Below, piece after piece: positions 6,218 through 14,182 of a stretch of DNA of 28,110 bases. The DNA is taken from the IMG/VR virus record IMGVR_UViG_3300020410_000049, positions 1 to 28,110 of that record. The stretch is one strand, 5' to 3'. Source of the stretch: a virus. A model generated the notes under the pieces. That model searched no databases. It was not told the origin of the DNA and saw nothing but the letters and a program-made list of their open reading frames with translations. Within the stretch, counting starts at the first letter, position 1, and each line of letters begins with the position of its first letter. The translations under genes and the position numbers were made by a program.

Positions 6218-7919
6218 TATACCGGAACCACAAAATATCATAACTTCTGTTACACAGCACCAGCGTTCTGTGGTCAGAGGTTTACATGCGGAGAGGGCTC
6301 GCAGGGAATGTGAAGCCCTACGTTTGTATGAACCCTTGCCGTTTCAAGAGAAGTACCATTCATGCCAGTCAAAAGAATGTCTGATACAAGCAGGAAATCA
6401 AGTCGGGAAGTCCTTGGCAGCATTTGTGGAAGATGCTCGTGCTGCGACTGGGCAGGATCCTTACGGGAAATATCCCAAAGAAAACGGGACGATGGTGTGT
6501 CTGGGAATGGACGAAGGTCACATTGGGCGGACGATACACAAGTACCTGTTCAGGGCTGGAGCATACAAGATCATCAGGGATCACATCAATGGCAAATGGA
6601 GAGCTTGGAAGCCTTGGTTAGAAGCAGACTGGGAAAGAAAGGCGGAAGCAAAGCCAGCCCCTCCTCTTATACCTCCTAGGTTCATTAAGCAGTTTGCTTG
6701 GAAGAAGCGTGCCCAGCATGTCTTTGAGATATGTGAGTTGCATAATGGCTGGACAATCTATGCCATGGGTTCAAAGGGTGATCCATCTCAGGGTTTCCAA
6801 GCAGACTTAGTACATATCGACGAGGACTTGGAGCGCTCTGAGTGGTATGACGAAATGATTGCACGTCTCTCCATGAGAGATGGAAAGCTACGTTGGTCTG
6901 CACTACCTCACTCCAAGAACGATGCATTGGTCAATCTTGTGGAAAGGGCTGAAGATGAAGAGGGAGAAGAGAACCCAAGCACAGTTGTCATTAGAGCTAC
7001 CATCTTTGATAACCCGTTTATGCCAGAACAAGTTAAGCAAGAAAATATTAAAAGATGGAAAGCAAAAGGGGAAGATGAGTTTAGAAAGCGGGCTCTCGGT
7101 GAGATGGTCACTGATAGCGTGCTTATGTACCCAACTTTCTCTAAAGATGCACACGGCGCTATTAAGTTCGACGAGCCAAGGAATAAAGTCCAAGAGTACC
7201 TCACCAGTAACAACGGAACCCCGCCGAGGGACTGGTGTCGCTATATGGTTGTTGACCCCGGCCACAGTGTATGCGCTGTTACGTTTTATGCCATCCCTCC
7301 TCCTTCTTGGGGCGATTATGCTGTTGTTTATGATGAGTTGTATATTAAGCATTGTACTGCTAGTAAATTTGCTGAGCATGTCAAAGCAAAAGTAGGGAGC
7401 GATCACTTTGAAGCGTTCGTTATTGATGCCCATGGTGGTCGTATCCGTGATATCGGTACTGGGGTTCTTCCTAGAGTACAGTATTCTAAAGAGCTGGAGC
7501 TTCGTGATGTTCGTAGTTACTCTACTGGTTTTGGCTTCCTTAATGGCAGCGATGACGTTGCTGGCCGAGAATTAAAGTTAAGGAACTGGCTAAACATTAG
7601 AAGCAATGGATATCCCAAGGTTTTAATTGTTACTCAGAGATGCCCCAATCTTGTTAAAGAGTTCAGTAGATTTAAGAAAAAAACAATCAATGGCTTCATA
7701 ACGGACGAAGGAAACAGACGAGGCCCGTGTCATGCCATAGAAACACTAGAATATGCAGTGGCTCACGGGCTAAAATATGTTAAGCCCAAAACGAAAGTTG
7801 TTAAGTCTGGTATAGTGCAAGACATACTTAAAGGTAGGAAGGCTAGGTCTGCTCAACGTAAGGCGAGGGATCGTGGTCTTGCTTCTTCAAATATCACCCT
7901 AGGACCCCGTGGAGAATAA
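6189..7919 (+). CDS. terL: terminase large subunit
   Basis: A 576-residue packaging motor, typical length for the family. The ATPase domain has a Walker A loop AGNQVGKS at residues 68-75 and a Walker B strand LVHIDED at 207-213 with the catalytic acid. The C-terminal nuclease domain (RNase H fold) begins around residue 350 with VVDPGHS (Asp 356), continues with VIDAHGG (Asp 413), and ends near a conserved HAIETLEYAV helix around residues 515-524. It cuts concatemeric phage DNA and translocates it through the portal. It overlaps the zinc-finger gene upstream and is followed one base later by the next gene's ATG, so packaging genes appear translationally coupled. Confidence 0.93.
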   Translation: MAKKKPRPVNIPEPQNIITSVTQHQRSVVRGLHAERARRECEALRLYEPLPFQEKYHSCQSKECLIQAGNQVGKSLAAFVEDARAATGQDPYGKYPKENGTMVCLGMDEGHIGRTIHKYLFRAGAYKIIRDHINGKWRAWKPWLEADWERKAEAKPAPPLIPPRFIKQFAWKKRAQHVFEICELHNGWTIYAMGSKGDPSQGFQADLVHIDEDLERSEWYDEMIARLSMRDGKLRWSALPHSKNDALVNLVERAEDEEGEENPSTVVIRATIFDNPFMPEQVKQENIKRWKAKGEDEFRKRALGEMVTDSVLMYPTFSKDAHGAIKFDEPRNKVQEYLTSNNGTPPRDWCRYMVVDPGHSVCAVTFYAIPPPSWGDYAVVYDELYIKHCTASKFAEHVKAKVGSDHFEAFVIDAHGGRIRDIGTGVLPRVQYSKELELRDVRSYSTGFGFLNGSDDVAGRELKLRNWLNIRSNGYPKVLIVTQRCPNLVKEFSRFKKKTINGFITDEGNRRGPCHAIETLEYAVAHGLKYVKPKTKVVKSGIVQDILKGRKARSAQRKARDRGLASSNITLGPRGE

Positions 7920-7920
7920 T

Positions 7921-8307
7921 ATGCCTGAAGAAAGAGATTATCGTGCTGAATCTGAGACATTTGAAATGCCAAAGATTTTAGTTGGAACACCCGTTTCATT
8001 TTACCCGCAGGCTAATACTGATATGCATCCCATACTTGCATTCGTAGCAAGGATATCCAGAACAGGTCGCAATATTATGTTGCGCGCACACTCTGGAGCA
8101 ATATTTGAAGGGGTTCGCCACTGCGACGACCCTAAGCTCCAGTGGAATGTAGACCATCGAGAGAATGGATGCTGGGATTATACAGACGAGTGGAAGCGAG
8201 TAGAAGCAGCCAGATCTGAGCTTGAGGAAAGAGTTGCAAAACTTGAGTCCTCTATTGGCAAAGGCAAGGTTAGTCGTCCAAAAAAAGAAGCGCTAGCCGC
8301 TGAATAG
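7921..8307 (+). CDS. conserved small phage protein with C-terminal coiled coil
   Basis: A 128-residue protein between the terminase and portal genes. The start is set at ATG 7921, seven bases after a GGAG, rather than the GTG at 7909 that would use that GGAG as coding sequence. Residues about 18-70 look like a small beta-barrel-type fold (GTPVSFYPQ, then LAFVARI and NIMLRAHSGAIFEGVRH), followed by CWDYTDEW and a charged helix at about 95-118. The strand pattern resembles small hypothetical proteins often found next to phage terminase and portal genes. Function is unknown; a portal or connector accessory factor would fit the position. Confidence 0.7.
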   Translation: MPEERDYRAESETFEMPKILVGTPVSFYPQANTDMHPILAFVARISRTGRNIMLRAHSGAIFEGVRHCDDPKLQWNVDHRENGCWDYTDEWKRVEAARSELEERVAKLESSIGKGKVSRPKKEALAAE

Positions 8308-8317
8308 GAACTGAGAG

Positions 8318-10627
8318 ATGCCTCCAGAAGATTCCGCAAATAATCCATTCAATGCTATATGCTCCCAATGGATGGAAAAAATTAAAAAGGCTAAGAAGCA
8401 GAAGGAAGAGCGATTTGGTAAATATGCCAAAGAAGCCTCCAACTTCTTCGATGGCTCACATGATTTCATGTGGAAGGGGGAATATGCGAAGTCTTCTGGA
8501 GGTTTTCTTGAGAAAGGAACTACGGGTGTAATGCCCACGTTCCGAATGACAGTCAATAGGGTATTTGAAGCTGTAGCCCTATTTGGCCCTGTGTTGTACC
8601 ACAGGAATCCTGCCATTCAGGTTAATCCCAAGATAACACCAGCCATAGATCCGATGGTTTTAGGTATAAACCCTGAAGACCAGAACCAGTTGCAACAATG
8701 GCAGCAGCTTCAGTTTCAGACGGATTACAATAATACCAAGAAGCGTAGCCACGCCAAGCTAAAAGAACATTTCCTTAATTGGGTTCAGCACGAGACGGAC
8801 AAGAAGGATCAGGCTCGTATGGCTATTAATGAAGCCATCATTAAGGGCATGGGACTTTTATGGACAGAGATGTATCAGCCCAGTGGAAGCGAGACAAAGT
8901 ATCCACGGAGCGTATATGTTTCTGTGGACGATCTTGTCATGGATCCTGATGCCCAGTACTGGGAGGATGTACAGTGGATAGCCCGTAGATGTGTTCATCC
9001 TGTATGGAAAGTTGAACGGGAGTACGGACTCGAAGAGGGTTACTTGCGTGGCAACATGGCTTCCCTGTCAGCACAGGCAGAGATAAATAACAAAAGCCAG
9101 AAGCCTAGCTCTGGGGACAAGCGGAAGGGTACTTCCTATGATCTTATAGAGTACTGGCAAATATTTACAAAGTCTGGATTTGGGGACAGGCTTAAGGTAA
9201 CGAACAGAGAAAAGAAACCTACCAAGTTTGATTATTCAGTATTTGGAGACTTCTGCTATTTGGCAGTTAGTGAGGATATTCCTTTCCCTCTTAATTTGCC
9301 TCCCAAGTCATTGAAAGAAGACGAAGAATCTATATTCATGCGTGCACAGTGGCCTATCCCATTCTGGACTGATGGTGGATGGCCATTCTCTAAATTACAT
9401 TTCTACGAGAAGCCTCGTGAAATATGGCCCATATCTCTAATCAAGCCAGCCATTGGTGAGCTACGATTCGTCAACTGGTGTATGTCTTTCTTAGCTGACA
9501 AGGTAGCTGCTGCAAGTACTACCTATGTAGCTATCGCCAAGGCCGCTGGTGCTGAGATCCAAGACCAGATTAAGTCTGGTATGGGCCCTTATACAGTTGT
9601 TGAAGTATCGGAGATATATGGAGGGAAGATTCAGGATATGATCTCCTTCTTGGACTCTCCTAGCTTTAATGTGGATATCTGGCGAATGGTGTCAGAAGTT
9701 CTAGACATGATAGATAAGAGAACGGGACTCACTGAACTTCTCTATGGTCTATCGGGATCAACGCAGATTAGATCAGCTACCGAGGCTGATGTTCGTAATC
9801 AGAATGTATCTGTTCGCCCAGATGACATGGCTAGCCGAGTGGAAGATTGGCTTAGCAACTGTGCTCTGAAAGAGATGGAAGCAGCTGAGTGGGCAATGGA
9901 TGGTCAGGACGTATTCCCAATACTTGGTCAGGTTGGAGCATTAGTCTGGGAACAGCAGATATCTCAAACAGACTTTGAAAGAACAGTCAGAGATTACGAT
10001 TATAGAGTCGAAGCTGGATCAGCAAGGAAGCCGAATAAGACTAATCGAGTGCGACAGCTAAACGATTTTGGTCAGATCGCTATGCCTATGCTGCAAGAAT
10101 TTGTTGGCATGGGGATCAGTGGTCCATATAACGCTTTCCTCACTGACTGGGCTAAGGCTAACGAATTAGATGTCGATCCTTACCTAATTGATATTGAGGA
10201 AATACGTGCCCAGCAACAGCAAGAAGAGGCAGCGGCTCAGGAGAATAACCCTGAGATGGAGATGCAGCAGCAACAGATGCAGATGCAGCAGCAGATGGCA
10301 CAACTTGAGATGCAAGAGAAGCAACTCGACATGCAATCCAAGCAGTTTGAGATGCAAATCAAGCAAGCCGAAGCACAGACCAAGCAATCAGACGCAGCGA
10401 ATTCACAGCAAGTGGCACTACAGAAGGCTCAGGTTGAACAACAGAAGATACAGATTGAGCAAACAAAGCACGTTCAAGAGATGCAACAAGATTCCGAGCG
10501 TCACATTATGGAGCTTGAGCAAGCAAAGGAGAAACATCAACTCGAACTTGAGTTTATGAAAGAGAAATCCCGCACCCAGAAAGAGATGACTAATGCCAAG
10601 AAAGCCCAATCCACGCAAAGCGATTGA
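8318..10627 (+). CDS. portal protein
   Basis: A 769-residue portal, the dodecameric ring at one capsid vertex through which DNA enters and leaves and to which the tail attaches. The N-terminal half has the alpha/beta core of large podovirus-type portals (about residues 60-450). A characteristic segment near residues 470-495 reads GLTELLYGLSGSTQIRSATE, matching the stem/clip region of this group. From about residue 629 the tail changes to a long Met/Gln-rich coiled coil of roughly 125 residues (bases about 10200-10600). Its length and placement after TerL fit the family; no paralogue is seen. The C-terminal coiled coil is longer than I would expect for a core barrel helix and may bind scaffold or internal proteins. 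Its 3' end overlaps the next gene by 35 bases. Confidence 0.88.
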   Translation: MPPEDSANNPFNAICSQWMEKIKKAKKQKEERFGKYAKEASNFFDGSHDFMWKGEYAKSSGGFLEKGTTGVMPTFRMTVNRVFEAVALFGPVLYHRNPAIQVNPKITPAIDPMVLGINPEDQNQLQQWQQLQFQTDYNNTKKRSHAKLKEHFLNWVQHETDKKDQARMAINEAIIKGMGLLWTEMYQPSGSETKYPRSVYVSVDDLVMDPDAQYWEDVQWIARRCVHPVWKVEREYGLEEGYLRGNMASLSAQAEINNKSQKPSSGDKRKGTSYDLIEYWQIFTKSGFGDRLKVTNREKKPTKFDYSVFGDFCYLAVSEDIPFPLNLPPKSLKEDEESIFMRAQWPIPFWTDGGWPFSKLHFYEKPREIWPISLIKPAIGELRFVNWCMSFLADKVAAASTTYVAIAKAAGAEIQDQIKSGMGPYTVVEVSEIYGGKIQDMISFLDSPSFNVDIWRMVSEVLDMIDKRTGLTELLYGLSGSTQIRSATEADVRNQNVSVRPDDMASRVEDWLSNCALKEMEAAEWAMDGQDVFPILGQVGALVWEQQISQTDFERTVRDYDYRVEAGSARKPNKTNRVRQLNDFGQIAMPMLQEFVGMGISGPYNAFLTDWAKANELDVDPYLIDIEEIRAQQQQEEAAAQENNPEMEMQQQQMQMQQQMAQLEMQEKQLDMQSKQFEMQIKQAEAQTKQSDAANSQQVALQKAQVEQQKIQIEQTKHVQEMQQDSERHIMELEQAKEKHQLELEFMKEKSRTQKEMTNAKKAQSTQSD

Positions 10628-11168
10628 TTACGAGAGACATAGAACCGAGTCCGAAAGGCTAGGTGTTTTAGAGTTCTTCGAGAAATTGATTGATGAAGGG
10701 AATAATCCCGGCTTTGCAGCGATGCTAGCCCAGAGGCAACCTCCGGGTTCCAAGGGTACAGAGCGTGCATTCCTAGAAGGTATGCATGGATGGGCAGATA
10801 ATATTAGCAAGGAAGCGGCTACTGAGTTGCATCGCCAAGCTAAGAATGCTGGAGTATCCACGCAGGGCAAGAAGTATGTAGGTGGACTTGGGCGACCGAC
10901 TGACCCCGGCGCTTGGGTTTCAACTATGGATGATGTTACTGAGACTGCTAAACGTAAAGGTTTGACAGTCACAGGTGCCATAAATTATCAGGCTCCCGCC
11001 CAAAAGCCTAAAAGAGTTAGAATGGCAGAAGACCTAGTTCAGCACCAAATGGCAGTCGAATGCCACAAAGATCCCGGTTTAGCCGAAAAAGTTAAGAAAA
11101 GCCCCAAGAAGATGAGAGATCTCAGGGAAAAAGTTATTAACAAACATTCTAAGCCTGTGAAGGAATAG
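10593..11168 (+). CDS. conserved hypothetical phage protein with GRPxDPxAWVS motif
   Basis: A 191-residue protein starting inside the portal gene end. The N-terminus is basic; a middle segment at about residues 90-130 reads GKKYVGGLGRPTDPGAWVS followed by a DDV helix and GLTVTGAIN. I recognise this arrangement (tyrosine, G-L-x-R, DP-x-AWVS, xDV, G-V-x-G) from uncharacterised phage proteins encoded close to portal genes, without a known activity. The C-terminal 60 residues are very Lys/Arg-rich and may bind DNA. The overlap with the portal indicates co-translation. Function unknown; a packaged DNA-binding protein would suit the charge, by inference only. Confidence 0.65.
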   Translation: MPRKPNPRKAIDYERHRTESERLGVLEFFEKLIDEGNNPGFAAMLAQRQPPGSKGTERAFLEGMHGWADNISKEAATELHRQAKNAGVSTQGKKYVGGLGRPTDPGAWVSTMDDVTETAKRKGLTVTGAINYQAPAQKPKRVRMAEDLVQHQMAVECHKDPGLAEKVKKSPKKMRDLREKVINKHSKPVKE

Positions 11169-11172
11169 TTAA

Positions 11173-13002
11173 ATGCCTCCTATGTATCCATTATTTAATT
11201 ACAATCACGGGGACGATCCTCGTCCTGCATTCGGGCAATATAACCATCCCTCTAGACCACTCAGTGAGAAGGATGCATTACAAAGTGAATTTCTGAATCA
11301 GACTATACAGAATGTAGATACTGCTCAATCGAATATGGCCCATGGGTTTGCTCCCGGTGCTATGGTTAATAATCCTGATGATTTCCTTGAGGATCCTCAT
11401 GGAACAGGCATTCCAGTGAGAAAGCCTAAGCCTAAGGAACCTAGCGTGCTTCCTCCCCGGAAGAAACGGCATGATCGTAATACTATCATCGGAGACAATA
11501 CCCTTCTTGAAGAGCACGATCTTGGTGACTACAGGGTAATCTTCACAGCAAGCCCCAGTGGACATATTTCAGGTCACGTAACATTTCGAGATAAGAACAG
11601 TCCTGATGGTTTTCGCACCGAGCATTACAGTCCTCAACACAGGAAGTTGCTGAAAGGTGGAACATATAAAGAGGTAGGAGCGGGCGAATCAAATCCCACC
11701 TATGAATATCTGGTGGAAAAATGGAGAAAAATGGATCATGAAGAGGCGTTTTTTACGAGCCCTAAAGCCGGTGGTGGCGGACATCGTATGCGCCCAAGCG
11801 TTAGTCTTACGCCTGTGCCACAAAGCTCTCAGAGCGGCCCTTCTCATGTTAATCCATCACATCATGGTACTGGCATGGGAGCCCCATCTCATCCTGATGC
11901 AGGACAGATGCCACAGTCAACTCCGCCCCTTAATCAGCCTGCTAAGCAGCCATCCACGAATCCACAAAAGATGGAACAACTGGATAGTAATTTTCATGGG
12001 TCATACCAAGCAGCTGGCTCTATGCCAATGATGTTTACGGGTATGGGGACATCCAATGTAGACTTGTCCGGCATTGGATCCCCGACTAGCCGCTTGCCGA
12101 ATCAGCATTCGATTAATCATCAGCCACCTCCATCTGATTCTGGTCCACCTATTAATGCTAAATCAAACAATTGGCCCTCAGACCTGTGGGGAGACCCGGG
12201 AGGCTTTGAGAAGCCTGCGTGGATTGACGACCAACCGCCAACCCATCCGGCGCCACCAACGCGGGTGCCAATGGCACCATCGGACCCATCCCTGACTCCT
12301 CCTTCGACACAACCTGCTCCCATAAGAACGGCGGATGTTGATCCTCCCGCGACTCAGGATATAGATAGTGTTCCCATTGCTAAGCTAGGGAGAGAAGTTG
12401 AGGAGATGGAGCGAGAACTCCTTAAGAGGCATCGTGAGTTTATAGATACATACGGGAAAACACCCCGATTTCAGCGTCCTCCCAGTGCCGCCACAGAGGA
12501 GGCAGAGCTTAGACGTAGGGATGTCGAGCTTCAAGGGAAAAAAAGAGAGCTTGAAAGATTGAGAAGAGAGCTTCAAGGGATAAGCAATGAGGCTGATCCG
12601 GCAGGCCCACCTCCACCACCTCCGGGGATGAGAGCATCTCCTATGGGGTATATACCAGATCAAGGCGTTTATACGGATCCACGGCTATCAGGCCAAGGTC
12701 AACACCCACATCTTACAGGCTTGTTTCAGAATACTCCGTATGAAGAAGTTCCTCAGGGATTATCTGGATATTACGGATACGAATCACCTCCTTCCGGCGA
12801 ACTGTCAGCTCCAAATAAACCGGGACACGGATATGGAGCTGCATCTGGAAGAGATCAAGTAGAGGGTGCAATGAATGAGGCAACGCAGGCAGTAGATGAC
12901 ATTGGAGTTCCCGGTGTGGGGGCAGATGCCGGTTTGCTTCAAAGGATCAGAGCGAATAGGCAGAAACGCAAGAAAGAACGACAACAACGTAGGGGCAGGT
13001 AA
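11173..13002 (+). CDS. large Pro-rich protein with coiled coil, function unknown
   Basis: A 609-residue protein between the portal block and the tail adaptor. Residues about 1-110 are polar. Residues about 114-180 look like a small beta-rich domain (LGDYRVIFTAS, HISGHVTFRD, then a KLL...YLVEKWRK helix). Residues about 195-395 are a long Pro/Ser/His-rich disordered stretch. A charged coiled coil occupies about 405-475 (VEEMERELLKRHREF and ELQGKKRELERLRREL), and the rest is Gly/Pro-rich with a very basic C-terminus (RIRANRQKRKKERQQRRGR). The stop overlaps the adaptor start (TAATG). This place normally holds no such gene in T7-like phages. It may be a virion protein ejected with DNA, but no motif proves it. 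Confidence 0.7.
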   Translation: MPPMYPLFNYNHGDDPRPAFGQYNHPSRPLSEKDALQSEFLNQTIQNVDTAQSNMAHGFAPGAMVNNPDDFLEDPHGTGIPVRKPKPKEPSVLPPRKKRHDRNTIIGDNTLLEEHDLGDYRVIFTASPSGHISGHVTFRDKNSPDGFRTEHYSPQHRKLLKGGTYKEVGAGESNPTYEYLVEKWRKMDHEEAFFTSPKAGGGGHRMRPSVSLTPVPQSSQSGPSHVNPSHHGTGMGAPSHPDAGQMPQSTPPLNQPAKQPSTNPQKMEQLDSNFHGSYQAAGSMPMMFTGMGTSNVDLSGIGSPTSRLPNQHSINHQPPPSDSGPPINAKSNNWPSDLWGDPGGFEKPAWIDDQPPTHPAPPTRVPMAPSDPSLTPPSTQPAPIRTADVDPPATQDIDSVPIAKLGREVEEMERELLKRHREFIDTYGKTPRFQRPPSAATEEAELRRRDVELQGKKRELERLRRELQGISNEADPAGPPPPPPGMRASPMGYIPDQGVYTDPRLSGQGQHPHLTGLFQNTPYEEVPQGLSGYYGYESPPSGELSAPNKPGHGYGAASGRDQVEGAMNEATQAVDDIGVPGVGADAGLLQRIRANRQKRKKERQQRRGR

Positions 13003-14180
13003 TGGCCGTATCTGAACATGTGTACACTTATAGTGATCTCATGGACTATGTGACCGCCATTACAGATGGTGGCGCTAGAACCAAAGATCTTCGTATGCAC
13101 AAGGAAACAATACTTGGTGCATATCGCGATCTATCCATGTGTTATGAGTGGAAGTACTACATAAAGGAAGCTCGTGTAGATCTTGTTGCTAATTATAATA
13201 CTGGAACCATACAGTATCTTGATGCTACGCGAGAAGTTGAACTTACTGACGGATCGTGGCCTACATGGTCTAAGTATGGTCGCATAAGAATAAATGATGT
13301 CGTTTATGATATTGAGGGTGATGCAACTGATGACGATAGAAAAGTTTTAACGACAGATTCAAACCCCGGTGCATCCATAGCGTCAGGTACTAGTTATGAT
13401 CTTTTTCGCAGTGTTTATTCCTTACCGGATGACCTCTGGCGTATTTACGATGTCGGAGTAGAAAAAAATCATTGGATCACTTACTACATTTCCCCAACCG
13501 AGTGGAGACAACGAGAGGCATTCCATCAAGCCTCTGGTCAAACTTGGGCGTGGACGATCATGAAAGACCCTGATAATGACGGGCTTTGGTCGCTGTGTGT
13601 TGATCCTAGTCCCAGTACCGCTGAACCTTTGATGTTTGTGTACAGACGTAAGCCAAGGGTGCTTCGGTGGGCAGGAACTGAAACTGCGGCACGCACTGGC
13701 ACAACATCAGGTTCGGTTTCAGCAGGTGGAACAGAAATCGCTATAGCTAGCGCTACAATGTCTCCTTCAATGGTAGGATCCATTATTCGTATAGGTGACA
13801 CTTCTACAGTTCCCACAGGTCTTGCTGGCAGCAGCCCTTATGTGGAGCAGGCCAAGATAAAATCTATTGCTGGTAATACGCTTACGCTTTCCGAAGGTGT
13901 TACCAATGCGATTTCATCAGGCACTAAGGTTATGATTACCGATCCGGTAGACATGTCAGACACAATGCTAGAGGCGATGAAGGCTCAAATTGAATATAGG
14001 TTTGCACGATTTGCCAATGACCAGAGAGGTGTAGCTACTGCACGTCAGGTCGCTGATTTTGAGCTAAGGCGTGCTTTGGAAGCTGACCAGTTACATCATG
14101 CTGGAATTGGGCAAGGTTCACATTCTCGCTACCACTATCTGTTCAGTAACTTAGATGGTCAGATCACAACGGATGCCTGA
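13002..14180 (+). CDS. tail adaptor (T7 gp11-like tubular protein A)
   Basis: A 392-residue protein matching the adaptor ring that links portal and tail nozzle in short-tailed phages. The N-terminal helical pattern (YSDLMDYV, then ILGAYRDLSMCYEW) and the region DLWRIYDVGVE to SPTEWRQREAFHQ are typical of this family, as is the C-terminal helix EYRFARFANDQRGVATARQVADFE that packs on the portal. It is about twice the length of T7 gp11 (196 residues) because two beta-rich segments are inserted, at about residues 57-138 and 233-314; these look related to each other and to segments in the nozzle downstream. It starts within the stop codon of the previous gene (TAATG) and is followed after two bases by the nozzle. 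Confidence 0.8.
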   Translation: MAVSEHVYTYSDLMDYVTAITDGGARTKDLRMHKETILGAYRDLSMCYEWKYYIKEARVDLVANYNTGTIQYLDATREVELTDGSWPTWSKYGRIRINDVVYDIEGDATDDDRKVLTTDSNPGASIASGTSYDLFRSVYSLPDDLWRIYDVGVEKNHWITYYISPTEWRQREAFHQASGQTWAWTIMKDPDNDGLWSLCVDPSPSTAEPLMFVYRRKPRVLRWAGTETAARTGTTSGSVSAGGTEIAIASATMSPSMVGSIIRIGDTSTVPTGLAGSSPYVEQAKIKSIAGNTLTLSEGVTNAISSGTKVMITDPVDMSDTMLEAMKAQIEYRFARFANDQRGVATARQVADFELRRALEADQLHHAGIGQGSHSRYHYLFSNLDGQITTDA

Positions 14181-14182
14181 TA

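Noticed and set aside
6903-7433. Minus-strand open frame (176 codons)
   Set aside because: Sits inside the terminase gene, whose Walker and nuclease motifs confirm the plus-strand reading.
7677-7683. Seven-A run followed by C in the terminase gene, a possible frameshift site
   Set aside because: In the coding frame it reads AAA-AAA-ACA, not the X-XXY-YYZ register needed for a -1 slip, and the gene continues normally to its nuclease end.
7909-7920. Upstream GTG start for the 128-residue protein
   Set aside because: ATG 7921 has GGAG at proper spacing, which the GTG start would turn into coding sequence.
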